DNA from: CAYWNK01 sp964459495
GTDB taxonomy: Bacteria; Planctomycetota; UBA1135; GCA-002686595
Assembly (NCBI GenBank): GCA_964459495.1
Contig: CAYWNK010000218.1
Coordinates: 1-10,922, forward strand
DNA: 10,922 bases
Direction of reading: 5' to 3'
Shown: one piece after another, positions 1 to 7,555 of the stretch
Layout: every line of letters starts with the position of its first letter
How positions within the stretch are numbered: the stretch's first letter is position 1
Made by a program: the position numbers and the translations under genes
The notes under the pieces: generated by a model
The model's input: only the letters and a program-made list of their open reading frames with translations
The model's database searches: none
What the model was told of the DNA's origin: nothing

Positions 1-4
1 CGCC

Positions 5-1459
5 ATGACCCCCCTTCAAGGATCCTCCCCCCAAGCCCTGCGCTCCAGCATTCAGGCTGGTGCCGCAGTCATCGCCGGACTCGCCGCAGCTACTGGCTGC
101 AGCTCAGTCGCCCCCACCGCACTGTCAAACTCCTACCGCGCCGTTGCTGCGGAGGAGAGCCCGGTCGTCGCCGCTGACCAGCCTGTCGTCGCTGTGGCTG
201 CTGCCGGCCCCGCTGGCTTGCAGGGTGCACCCGCCCCCCTTGGGAACGTCAGCCTCCGCGAGACCGACCCCCACGTCCTCGCGTTCGGCCCCAACCCCTT
301 TGAGCACGCCGATGTGGACCTGTCCAGCAAGGGCATGGTGATCACGTCCGACGACGGCGAAACCACCTACCGCATCGGCGGCCGGATCCAGGTCGACGTC
401 AGCGCCCACTCCCAGGACCAGCGCGGAGGCGACGAGATCACCGACGGCACGGAACTCCGCCGTGGTCGATTCTTCATCGCCGGCAAGCAGCGCGAAGGCT
501 GGCTCTGGACCGGCGAAGTCGACTTCGGCAACAACGCCACCTCCGTGAAGGACTTCTGGCTTGCCCACGAGGATGCCGACAAGCTGCGCATTTCGGTCGG
601 CCACCAGAAGCAGCCCTTCAGCCTTGGCGTCGAGATGAGCTCGAACGACCTCTCGTTCGTCGAGCGCGGCATCGACAACTTCCTCATCATCCCCTTCGTC
701 GATCGGGCCATCGGTGTCCGCGTCGATAGCCCCACCGAGAACAGCCTCTTCACCGCCGGCATCTACGGCGAGGGCCTCGCCGAGCCCAGCAGCTCCGCGA
801 TGGAAGACGAGGGCTTCGGCGCCACGGTGCGCTACGTCTACGCCCCCATCATCGAGGACGAAGAGGTCCTGCACCTCGGTGTTCGCGGCGCCATCCGCAC
901 GCCCTCCAGCGACAACACCGTCCGCATCCGCGACGAATCCACAAACGCATCCAACCTGCGGATCGTCGACACCGGCCTGATCACCAACGTCGAAGAGACT
1001 CTGCTTTACGGCTTCGAGAGTTCCTACGCCTCCGGCCCCTGGTCGACGACCCTGGAATACAACCTGGTCGACATCGGTCGCGACGGCGAAGACCTCAACT
1101 TCAACAGCTGGCACATCGAAGGCACCTACTCCCTCACGGGCGAGTCCCGTGCCGGGGCTTACAAGGTCTCGGCCGGCGAGTACAAGCGCCTCAAGCAAGC
1201 CAAAACCGGCCAGTCGCCCTTTGCCGGCGGCGGTGCCTGGGAGCTCGCGACGCGCTACGCGGCCCTCGACGTCAGCGACGGCTTCGTCGACGCGGGCGAG
1301 ACCGACGCCTTCACCCTGGCCCTCAACTGGTACGCCAACAGCAACGTGCGCTTCATGCTGGACTGGACCCGCATCCTCAGCACCGAGGGCGGCGACGTCG
1401 TCACCGAAGCCTCCGAGGATCTCGATATCTTCACGCTCCGCGCCCAGTTCCTGTTCTAG
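5..1459 (+). CDS. Phosphate-selective porin O/P-like outer-membrane protein
   Basis: This 484-residue protein is probably a beta-barrel porin of the OprO/OprP type, letting anions or small solutes cross the outer membrane. The barrel-like part starts near residue 120 (YRIGGRIQVDVSAHSQ). It continues with family-like blocks: the ELRRGRFFIAGKQ segment near 150-162, a DFG-type strand near 173-175, SVGHQKQPFS near 197-206, and FVERGIDN plus FVDRAIGVRV near 218-240. It ends in alternating aromatic/hydrophobic residues with a terminal Phe (LRAQFLF), the usual barrel-assembly signal. Residues 12-31 are hydrophobic and end in ATGC (Cys32), which could be a signal peptide or a poor lipobox. Residues 33-95 are Ala/Pro/Val-rich and low in complexity. 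The ATG lies 4 nt from the window edge with no stop upstream in frame, so the true start could lie outside. Solute specificity cannot be read. The barrel-family call is fairly firm; the N-terminal assignment is not. Confidence 0.82.
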   Translation: MTPLQGSSPQALRSSIQAGAAVIAGLAAATGCSSVAPTALSNSYRAVAAEESPVVAADQPVVAVAAAGPAGLQGAPAPLGNVSLRETDPHVLAFGPNPFEHADVDLSSKGMVITSDDGETTYRIGGRIQVDVSAHSQDQRGGDEITDGTELRRGRFFIAGKQREGWLWTGEVDFGNNATSVKDFWLAHEDADKLRISVGHQKQPFSLGVEMSSNDLSFVERGIDNFLIIPFVDRAIGVRVDSPTENSLFTAGIYGEGLAEPSSSAMEDEGFGATVRYVYAPIIEDEEVLHLGVRGAIRTPSSDNTVRIRDESTNASNLRIVDTGLITNVEETLLYGFESSYASGPWSTTLEYNLVDIGRDGEDLNFNSWHIEGTYSLTGESRAGAYKVSAGEYKRLKQAKTGQSPFAGGGAWELATRYAALDVSDGFVDAGETDAFTLALNWYANSNVRFMLDWTRILSTEGGDVVTEASEDLDIFTLRAQFLF

Positions 1460-1481
1460 CCCGGACATCGTGCACCGACCC

Positions 1482-1529
1482 AAGGGGCCCACGCCGCGAC
1501 AGAGCGGCGTGGGCCCCTTGTTCCTTCCC
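1482..1529 (+). terminator. Intrinsic terminator after the porin gene
   Basis: A perfect 16-bp stem (1482-1497 pairing with 1504-1519) encloses a 6-nt loop, GACAGA. It begins 22 nt after the porin stop codon and is followed by a pyrimidine run with several T's (GTTCCTTCCC). The stem is GC-rich and flawless, but the T-tract is interrupted. Because the stem is palindromic it would also form in a transcript from the other strand. It most likely ends porin transcription and separates it from the fusion gene that starts 82 nt later. Confidence 0.8.
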
Positions 1530-1601
1530 GCAGGTGCCGCCCGCAACTTTCCCAGTCCAGCCCCTCACGCTGTCCAGGGCTCAGGGCTAGGATCCGGCGC
1601 C

Positions 1602-3989
1602 ATGGCGACATCAGTCGAACGCCCGGAGGCACCGCGTCTGACCGCGGCTGACGCCGAGCGCGTTGCACGGGAGTGCTTTGGGGTCTGCGGCGAAGCACGC
1701 GCGCTGGACAGCTACGTCGACCAGAACTTCCGCGTCGAGGACGAGGACTCTCGACGGGTCTGGGTGCTGAAAATCGCCCATGCGGGGGAAGACCCTGGTG
1801 CCCTGGCGCTGCAGCAGGAGATCCTCACCGGGCTCAACGATGTCCTGCCCGGGCTTGCGCCCCGACTAAGGCCAGCCGGCCAGGACGCACTGGGGGCCGA
1901 GATCCAGGGTCCCGACGGGCAGACCCATCACGCCTGGATGGTCGAGTTCCTGGGCGGCCCGCTGCTGGCCGACGCCCCCCAGCGCGACGCGCTGACCTGG
2001 CACGGCCTCGGCGAGCTGCTCGCCCAGCTGCATCTGGCCATGGAGGCTTGCCCGCTCTCCCCTGCCGCGCGCGAAGCTGCCGGCCGCTGGCACCGCTGGG
2101 ACCTCAGCCACGCGGCCTGGACCGTGGGTCGATTGCCCGCCTCCCTGTCCGCGAGCGAGTGTGCGCAGCTGCGCTTTCACCAGGCCCAGTTCCTCGGCCA
2201 CGTGCGCCCCCGGCTGGCCGCGCTCCCCGCAGGCCTCACCCACCACGACGCGAACGATCGCAATCTCCTGGTGCGGCCGGGCGGCGGCCCAGCGCGGGTC
2301 GCCCACGTGTTTGACTTCGGCGACATGGTGCACGGTCCCCGGGTCTTCGATCTTGCGATCGCCGCCGCCTACGCCGTGCTGGGTTCAGACCAACCCGAAG
2401 CGGTACTCCAGGGCCTGGCCGCGGGCTACCACAGCATCCTGCCCCTCATGCCGCAGGAACTCGAGGTGCTGGCCCCGGCCCTCGCGATGCGCCTCGTCGT
2501 CAGCGCGACGGTCGCCGCGGAGGACCGCGTCGCGGATCCGGACAACGCCTACCTATCCATCCACCAGGCGCCGCTTTGGGACTGCCTGCAAATCCTCGCC
2601 AACTGGGATCACGAGGCGATCGCTGCGGGACTGCAATCCGCGACCGGCCTCGAGCCGCGCACGCAAACCCCGGCCGCGCGCCCACCCCTCTCCCGGGACC
2701 AGGCCGCCGGCCTACGCGCCAAGCACGTGGGCCCCTCACTCTCCCTTTCCTATTCCGAGCCCCTCGAAATCGCGGCGGGGCGCGGCACCTACCTCTTCGA
2801 CAAGCGGGGCCGAGCCTATCTCGACTGCGTGAACAACGTCTGCCACGTGGGCCACTGCCACCCCCACGTCGTGGCGGCCGGCCAGGCGCAGATGGCGCGG
2901 CTCAACACCAACACCCGCTACCTACACGACAACCTGGGCACCTACGCCGAGCGTCTAGCGGGCCTGCTCCCCGATCCCCTCGAGGTCGTGTACCTGGTGA
3001 ACTCAGGCAGCGAGGCCAACGAGCTTGCGCTGCGCATCGCGCGCGCCGCGACCGGTCGCCACAACGTGCTGGCCGTGGAGGCGGGATACCACGGGCACAC
3101 CCAGGCTTTGATCGACATCAGCCACTACAAGCACGGCGGCAAGGGCGGCGCGGGCACCCCCGATTGGGTGCGCCTTGTGCCCCTGCCTGACCCCTATCGC
3201 GGCCGCTACCGCGCGGACTCACCCGACCCCCTCGACGTGCGCGGGGACGAGGCGTTGGGTCAGCGCTACGCCGTCCACGTCGCCGAGGCCGCGGCAGGCT
3301 TTGAGCCCGCCGCCATGATTGCCGAAGCCCTCATCGGCTGCGGCGGCCAGGTCGTCCCGCCCCCCGGCTGGCTCCGCAGCGCGTTCGAGCACGCCCGCGC
3401 GGCGGGCGCAGTCTGCATCGCCGACGAGGTGCAGGTGGGCTTTGGCCGGATCGGCAGCCACCTGTGGGCCTTCGAGGCCCAGGGCGCGGTGCCTGACATC
3501 GTCACGCTCGGCAAGCCCATCGGCAACGGACACCCCATGGCTGCGGTCGTGACCACCCGCGCGCTAGCCGATGCCTTCGACAACGGCATGGAGTACTTCG
3601 CGACCTTCGGGGGCAACCCCGTCTCGTGCGCGACCGGCATGGCGGTGCTCGACGTCATCGAAGCGGAAGACCTGCGGGAAAACGCCGCCCGTGCGGGCGA
3701 TCAGCTGATCCAGGGCTTCCGGGAGCTCGCTGCCAACCACCCCGCGTTCCAAGGGCGCTTCGGCACCGTGCGCGGCATGGGCCTGTACCTGGGCGTGGAG
3801 GTCGTGACCGACTCCGAAAGCCGCGAGCCCGACGCCGCGTTCCTGGCCCAACTGATCGATCGAGCGAAGGACCGTGGGGTCCTGCTCAGCGCCGACGGCC
3901 CGCAGAACAACGTGCTCAAGATCAAGCCGCCGATGGTCTTCAGCGAAGCCGACGCGCGCCTGCTGCTCGACGTGCTTGCGGCTGACTGA
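1602..3989 (+). CDS. Kinase / PLP phospho-lyase fusion (amino-alcohol or hydroxylysine type)
   Basis: This 795-residue bifunctional protein has two parts. Residues ~10-345 are an APH-fold kinase: SYVDQNF near 37-43, ATP-type Lys57 (VLKIAH), Glu73, catalytic HHDANDRN (214-221, Asp216, Asn221) and metal-binding DFGD (238-241). Residues ~372-795 are a class III PLP enzyme: NSGSEAN (467-473), DEVQVGFGR with Asp608, and Schiff-base Lys638 in LGKPIGNGHP. NTNTRYLHDN, DPYRGRYR and LSADGP...LKIKPPM resemble animal ethanolamine-phosphate and phosphohydroxylysine phospho-lyases more than ordinary transaminases. Inferred chemistry: ATP-dependent phosphorylation of an amino alcohol or hydroxylysine, then elimination to an aldehyde, ammonia and phosphate. 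Only a short Pro-rich linker joins the halves; related bacterial fusions, as I recall, often carry an M23 peptidase-like domain there. The start is ATG 1602 with AGGA nine nt upstream; the frame is open back to 1149, but that stretch crosses the terminator and porin end. Substrate unknown. Confidence 0.88.
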   Translation: MATSVERPEAPRLTAADAERVARECFGVCGEARALDSYVDQNFRVEDEDSRRVWVLKIAHAGEDPGALALQQEILTGLNDVLPGLAPRLRPAGQDALGAEIQGPDGQTHHAWMVEFLGGPLLADAPQRDALTWHGLGELLAQLHLAMEACPLSPAAREAAGRWHRWDLSHAAWTVGRLPASLSASECAQLRFHQAQFLGHVRPRLAALPAGLTHHDANDRNLLVRPGGGPARVAHVFDFGDMVHGPRVFDLAIAAAYAVLGSDQPEAVLQGLAAGYHSILPLMPQELEVLAPALAMRLVVSATVAAEDRVADPDNAYLSIHQAPLWDCLQILANWDHEAIAAGLQSATGLEPRTQTPAARPPLSRDQAAGLRAKHVGPSLSLSYSEPLEIAAGRGTYLFDKRGRAYLDCVNNVCHVGHCHPHVVAAGQAQMARLNTNTRYLHDNLGTYAERLAGLLPDPLEVVYLVNSGSEANELALRIARAATGRHNVLAVEAGYHGHTQALIDISHYKHGGKGGAGTPDWVRLVPLPDPYRGRYRADSPDPLDVRGDEALGQRYAVHVAEAAAGFEPAAMIAEALIGCGGQVVPPPGWLRSAFEHARAAGAVCIADEVQVGFGRIGSHLWAFEAQGAVPDIVTLGKPIGNGHPMAAVVTTRALADAFDNGMEYFATFGGNPVSCATGMAVLDVIEAEDLRENAARAGDQLIQGFRELAANHPAFQGRFGTVRGMGLYLGVEVVTDSESREPDAAFLAQLIDRAKDRGVLLSADGPQNNVLKIKPPMVFSEADARLLLDVLAAD

Positions 3990-4043
3990 GTCGCAGGAAT
4001 CCCATGGCGTTGAGACGGGAAACCGCGCGCCAACGGTACGAAC

Positions 4044-4646
4044 CTATCGCCTGCGGATATGCAGCCAGCGCTCCGCCCAGCTCCGGGCGGCCACAGGACT
4101 GCCGGCCGGACGATCCTCCACGACATCGAAACCCGGCCCCAGGGCATCGAGCAGATCGGTCGTTCGGTAGCCGTGGGGCGGCCCCCCGAGCTCCGCCGGG
4201 CGGTCGAGGGGGAAGACCAGCGCAATGAGCTCGCCCCCCGGCTCCACGCAGCGCCCCATGAGTTCGCCCCAGTCCGCCCGCCGATCGGGTTCGATCGCAC
4301 AGAAGAAGGTGTGCTCAAAGACGAGCTGAAACGACTCCTCCGGGGCGAAGGTCAACGCGTCGGTGATGCACACCTGCCCCCCAGCCCCCTCGATCGTGCG
4401 CCGGTTCGCCGCCAGCGGAGCTCCCTCCACGACGTCGAGCGCAGTCACCGCCCAACCCGCCCGGGCCAGGGCGGCGGCGTCGAAGGCGGTTCCACAGCCC
4501 GGCACGAGCGCGCGCCCGCGCGTCGTGCCGGGCAAGCGCGGGAGCCCGTCGAGCCAAGCCTCGAGCTCGGGATGGGCGCGCCCCAGATCCCAGGGCGTCG
4601 AGTTCTCGGCGTAGCGCTCACTCCACTGAAACGGTTCCGGCACCAT
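4044..4646 (-). CDS. SAM-dependent methyltransferase, TPMT / thiol-halide methyltransferase type
   Basis: This 200-residue soluble protein has the single-domain Rossmann methyltransferase layout. Motifs from the N terminus are TPWDLGRAHP (17-26), the SAM-binding RALVPGCGTAFD (45-56), an acidic residue at the end of strand two (ALDV, Asp71), FEHTFFCAI (110-118), and EPGGELIALVFPLDRP followed by GGPPHGY (135-160). This combination is characteristic of the TPMT family, and especially of the plant HOL-like thiol/halide methyltransferases and their bacterial relatives. The likely reaction is methyl transfer from SAM to a small thiol, halide or metalloid anion; the exact acceptor cannot be read. 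Its ATG lies 10 nt after the stop of the HEAT-VWA gene on the same strand, suggesting cotranscription, although no clear Shine-Dalgarno motif is seen. It converges with the fusion gene, with 54 nt between the two stop codons. Confidence 0.85.
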   Translation of the reverse strand: MVPEPFQWSERYAENSTPWDLGRAHPELEAWLDGLPRLPGTTRGRALVPGCGTAFDAAALARAGWAVTALDVVEGAPLAANRRTIEGAGGQVCITDALTFAPEESFQLVFEHTFFCAIEPDRRADWGELMGRCVEPGGELIALVFPLDRPAELGGPPHGYRTTDLLDALGPGFDVVEDRPAGSPVAARSWAERWLHIRRR

Positions 4647-4656
4647 GGCGGTCAGG

Positions 4657-6171
4657 CTAGCGCGGACCGAAGCTCAGCTCCAAGCAGGTTCCGCCCGTGT
4701 CGGCCGCGAGGGCCCGCCAGCGTTTCGCCAGCCGCTGGGGCGCATCGACGAGCACCAGATCGAAACGCACCGCCCGCCAGCGCACCGCCTGCCGCAGCAG
4801 CTCCATCATCAGATCGATGTCGTGCCTCTGGCCGCCCGTCGGCGCCCCATCGGTGACCACGATCAGGGTGTCTACACGCCCATCCTTCAACGCAAGCTGC
4901 ACCGCTGACCAGACATCCCCGGGGCCCGTGACCCTCAGCTTTGCGAAGGACTCCCCGGCTTTCTTGGTGTGCCGCGAGGTCACCTTGACCAGCTCGTCGC
5001 GCCAGGGATGCGGCTGGCCCGTGAAGGGAATGACGTTGAAGAGCCCCCCGGCCGGAAGCGCATCCAAGGTGCGGGCGAGCATGCCGTCGATCAGCTCCTT
5101 GCGCGTTCGCCCGTCGCTGCGTCGGTTCCAAATCGATCCGGATAGGTCGACCAGGTAGGCCGCTCGATCCGACGCCACCGGAAAGCGCTCGACGCTCGCG
5201 GAGCTGCGCCGGAGATCTGCCGACTTGCCTCCACCGATCCGCACCACAGCCTCCCCTGCGGGCAGGGCCTCGAGGTGCCTGCGCCATGGTCGTGGGTCCA
5301 GCCGGTGGCGCAGCCCGGTCGCCCCCTGCAGGCGCTTCAGCAATCGGTCCTGCACCACAGGACGCTGCTCGAGTGCCAGCCGCTCCACCAGCACCAGCAG
5401 CGCCTCAGGGGTCGCGATTCCGCCCAGCGCATCGGCGGCTGCGCCGCGCACGGCGGCGTGCGCATCGGAGGCGGCGGTCCCGGCCACCTGCAGCAGACGT
5501 TCCCCCGCCCCGTGCGCCCGCTCTACACAGCGCAGGGCGGCCACGCGTACCTCGGGGTCGCGATCCTCGAGCGCCCGCTCCACCCGCCGCCCGCGCGGGT
5601 CCGGCGCCAGCAGCTCCGCCGTCCACAGGGCCTGGGCGCGAAGGCTGCCCGGGGCGTTGCGTCCCATGCACCCCTCCACTTGACGTGCAAGTCCGGAGAC
5701 ATCCCCCTCGATTCGGTTGCTCCCATGGAGCCGCTCCAGCGACCAAAGCAGCGCCTCCGAAGTCGCGGGATCCCGCGGCGAGAGGCGCTTGGCCAGGCGC
5801 CTTCCAGGCAGCGCCCTGCCCATCCGGCCGAGGGCCTCCGCCACGCGCATGCGCACCCAAGGTTCGGAGTGCCCCAGCCCCCCACGACCGAGCAGCGACG
5901 ACAGGACGGCCTCGTCATCGAGGCCCGCAAGCTCGATTTGGGCGGCGTCCGCCACCATCCCCTCGGGATCCTCCAGGGCCTCCACCACCGCCTCCCAGGC
6001 GCGCCGACCGCCGAGCTCGGCGAGGGCACGAACCGCCGTGCGGCGACGTTCCGGCTGCGCGTGCCCGAGCTGCTCGAGGAGCTCGGGCAGCGGCCTGTCG
6101 GGCTGATGGACGGGAAGCGCCAAGCAGAGCATGGCCAGGCGCAGGTGGGTCGAGATCGCTGTTGCATTCAC
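4657..6171 (-). CDS. HEAT-repeat protein with C-terminal VWA domain
   Basis: I recognise the domains but not a specific function. With the GTG start at 6171 the protein has 504 residues. The N terminus (NATAISTHLRLAMLCLALPV) looks like a weak signal peptide. Residues ~25-290 are helical HEAT-like repeats, with recurring units such as RRTAVRALAELGGRRAWEAV and DPEVRVAALRCVER. Residues ~337-500 form a von Willebrand factor A domain: the metal-site motif DLSGS (Asp342, Ser344, Ser346), a possible metal-ligand Thr415 (TGPGD) and VVTDG with Asp441. So the adhesion-type metal site appears intact and the protein probably scaffolds or binds other proteins outside the cytoplasm. The frame extends to a TTG at 6267 (536 residues), but that extension is Arg/Pro-rich and its first codons lie inside a perfect hairpin, so I prefer GTG 6171; ATG 6132 is a further alternative. 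The gene is followed after 10 nt by the methyltransferase. Confidence 0.78.
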   Translation of the reverse strand: MNATAISTHLRLAMLCLALPVHQPDRPLPELLEQLGHAQPERRRTAVRALAELGGRRAWEAVVEALEDPEGMVADAAQIELAGLDDEAVLSSLLGRGGLGHSEPWVRMRVAEALGRMGRALPGRRLAKRLSPRDPATSEALLWSLERLHGSNRIEGDVSGLARQVEGCMGRNAPGSLRAQALWTAELLAPDPRGRRVERALEDRDPEVRVAALRCVERAHGAGERLLQVAGTAASDAHAAVRGAAADALGGIATPEALLVLVERLALEQRPVVQDRLLKRLQGATGLRHRLDPRPWRRHLEALPAGEAVVRIGGGKSADLRRSSASVERFPVASDRAAYLVDLSGSIWNRRSDGRTRKELIDGMLARTLDALPAGGLFNVIPFTGQPHPWRDELVKVTSRHTKKAGESFAKLRVTGPGDVWSAVQLALKDGRVDTLIVVTDGAPTGGQRHDIDLMMELLRQAVRWRAVRFDLVLVDAPQRLAKRWRALAADTGGTCLELSFGPR

Positions 6172-6236
6172 GCCCCAGGAACCGGCCCGCCCCGCCGCCG
6201 GTTGCAGCCTCTCTTTCGGGTGGCGCGGATCGACCG

Positions 6237-6266
6237 TGCGGGGAAGAGCTGCCGCCCTTCCCCGCA
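6237..6266 (-). terminator. Hairpin between the DUF1501 and HEAT-VWA genes
   Basis: A perfect 10-bp inverted repeat, TGCGGGGAAG pairing with CTTCCCCGCA (6237-6246 and 6257-6266), has a 10-nt loop. On the minus strand it begins 9 nt after the DUF1501 stop codon. There is no T-tract after it, so full intrinsic termination is uncertain. It could be a partial terminator, an RNA-stability element or an attenuator lowering expression of the downstream genes. It lies in the 104-nt gap (6172-6275) that results if the HEAT-VWA gene starts at GTG 6171. Confidence 0.5.
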
Positions 6267-6275
6267 ACCGATGCT

Positions 6276-7541
6276 TCAGCTCGTGATTCCCAGCGGGACT
6301 GGGGTGTAGCCAAGAAAAATGTCCGCAGGGTTCACGCTGTCGTGACGGTCCACCAGTACCTCAGCCAACACGTCGCGGTAGTCCGTCGTCACCGCAACCG
6401 CGAAGTCATCGAGTTCGCTCGGGCCCAGGCCAGGCCAATTGCCGTACACCTGGCCACCGTTCACGTTGCCTCCGAGCACCAACATCGCGCCTGCCCGGCC
6501 GTGGTCCGTGCCGGCGCTGCCGTTCTCGTCGACCCGTCGCCCAAACTCGCTTTGCACGACCACGGTGACGCGATCTAACTCGCCGGCCACATCGGTGTAG
6601 AAGGCGTGCAGGCTGTCCGCGAAGTCCGCCATGCGCGCCGCCATGTTGCCCGTCTGCGGACCCAGGTCGTCGTGGTCATCCCAGCCGCCGTAGTCCAGTT
6701 CGATGGTCTCGATCCCGATGTCGCCCTTCAGGATGGCGGCCACTTGGGCTAGCCGATCGCCGAACTCCGATTCCGGATAGGCCGCCCCGTTGGCGGGGGT
6801 GTAGTTCGCCAAGTCGAGCCCCTGAAGGAGATCGATCGACGCCAGACTGGAGAGCGCAGCCGGTCCCGTGGGCGCCGGGACGTTCGCGTACATGGCCTCG
6901 ATCGCGCTCCGGCGCAGGTCCGCCGTGTGGCCGTGGCCGTAGAAGTCGACCCCCTTGGGGTCGTAGGTGGGCATCACGTTCGGCGCCCCCGCCAAGGTCA
7001 GCGGCAGAGTGCTCGAGATCGCTAGTCCCCGCAGATCACCTGCGCCGACCGGCGGGATCGATAGCATGTGCCTGCCCAACCAGCCCGAGTCGACGAGCAC
7101 CCCCGGCATCCCGGGGGTGGCCGTCTCGATGAACTTCATCGCGTCGAAGTGCGAGCGTGAGGGGTCCGTAGAGCCCGCCGCCTGCACGACCGCCAAGTTC
7201 CCGTCCGCGAAGGCTGGATAGAGCGCGGCCGCCGCTGGCGCGAGGCCGAAGAAGCCGTCCAAGTCGATGGCTCCGCTCGCCTGGCCAGGGGGCGGGATGG
7301 CAAGGCTGGGCCTTTGCACGTAGAGATCTCCGTCGGCGTAGGGCGGGAACATCGTCAGGGCGTCCATCCCCCCGCGCAGAAAGACGTAGAGCAGGAGATC
7401 GCGCTGCCCCCCGCCCGCGGCCCGGGCTCCCGGGGCCAACCATGCGGGGGAGGTGGCGATGGTCGCCGTGGCCGCGCCGGTTCCGCCGAGGAAGGAGCGC
7501 CTGGACAGGGCCGCAGAACCCGTGTGCTTGCGTTGAATCAT
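6276..7541 (-). CDS. DUF1501 family protein with Tat signal
   Basis: This 421-residue protein belongs to DUF1501, an uncharacterised family placed in the alkaline-phosphatase/sulfatase-like superfamily. The N terminus carries a twin-arginine signal, SRRSFLGG (13-20), a hydrophobic stretch and a likely cleavage region near 38-43 (GARAAG), so it is probably exported folded. Family blocks follow: FLRGGMDALTMFPPYADGDLY (positions 54-74), QRPSLAIPP, the metal-ligand-like GGWDDH (285-290), SEFGRR (331-336) and GTDHG (344-348). The last two resemble the second metal-site half of AlkP-like hydrolases. No enzyme activity or substrate is established from the sequence. ATG 7541 has a good ribosome site, AAGGAG at 7550-7555, 8 nt upstream. 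That site shares bases with the TAA stop of the DUF1800 gene, so the two are probably translated together, as DUF1800/DUF1501 pairs are in many bacteria. Confidence 0.9.
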   Translation of the reverse strand: MIQRKHTGSAALSRRSFLGGTGAATATIATSPAWLAPGARAAGGGQRDLLLYVFLRGGMDALTMFPPYADGDLYVQRPSLAIPPPGQASGAIDLDGFFGLAPAAAALYPAFADGNLAVVQAAGSTDPSRSHFDAMKFIETATPGMPGVLVDSGWLGRHMLSIPPVGAGDLRGLAISSTLPLTLAGAPNVMPTYDPKGVDFYGHGHTADLRRSAIEAMYANVPAPTGPAALSSLASIDLLQGLDLANYTPANGAAYPESEFGDRLAQVAAILKGDIGIETIELDYGGWDDHDDLGPQTGNMAARMADFADSLHAFYTDVAGELDRVTVVVQSEFGRRVDENGSAGTDHGRAGAMLVLGGNVNGGQVYGNWPGLGPSELDDFAVAVTTDYRDVLAEVLVDRHDSVNPADIFLGYTPVPLGITS

Positions 7542-7549
7542 GGTATCGG

Positions 7550-7555
7550 CTCCTT
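7550..7555 (-). promoter_or_regulatory. Shine-Dalgarno of the DUF1501 gene, overlapping the DUF1800 stop
   Basis: On the minus strand the sequence reads TAAGGAG. TAA (7556-7554) ends the DUF1800 gene, and AAGGAG (7555-7550) lies 8 nt before the DUF1501 ATG. Ribosomes finishing the first gene stop on the binding site of the second, an arrangement that favours coupled translation. Confidence 0.75.

Noticed and set aside
125..1546. 473-codon open frame on the minus strand opposite the porin
   Set aside because: It mirrors the porin codons, its translation is Gly/Val/Ala/Asp-rich without domain features, and it runs through the terminator hairpin. Long antisense frames are expected at this GC content.
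1575..1588. Tandem CAGGGCT x2 just upstream of the fusion gene
   Set aside because: Two copies of a 7-bp unit is within chance in this composition and no second pair supports an operator.
1149..1601. In-frame extension of the kinase-lyase fusion upstream of ATG 1602
   Set aside because: It overlaps the porin end and terminator and is rich in Ser/Pro/Arg/Ala like a shadow frame; the kinase domain begins only after ATG 1602, which has AGGA upstream.
3977..3995. 7-bp hairpin spanning the stop codon of the fusion gene
   Set aside because: It contains a G-T wobble, overlaps the coding end and has no T-tract; too weak to call a terminator for the convergent pair.
4501..4529. Long GC-only inverted repeat (GGCACGA...TCGTGCC with inner CG pairs)
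   Set aside because: It lies inside the methyltransferase SAM-motif codons and is explained by GC-rich third positions; I see no reason to call it a regulatory element.
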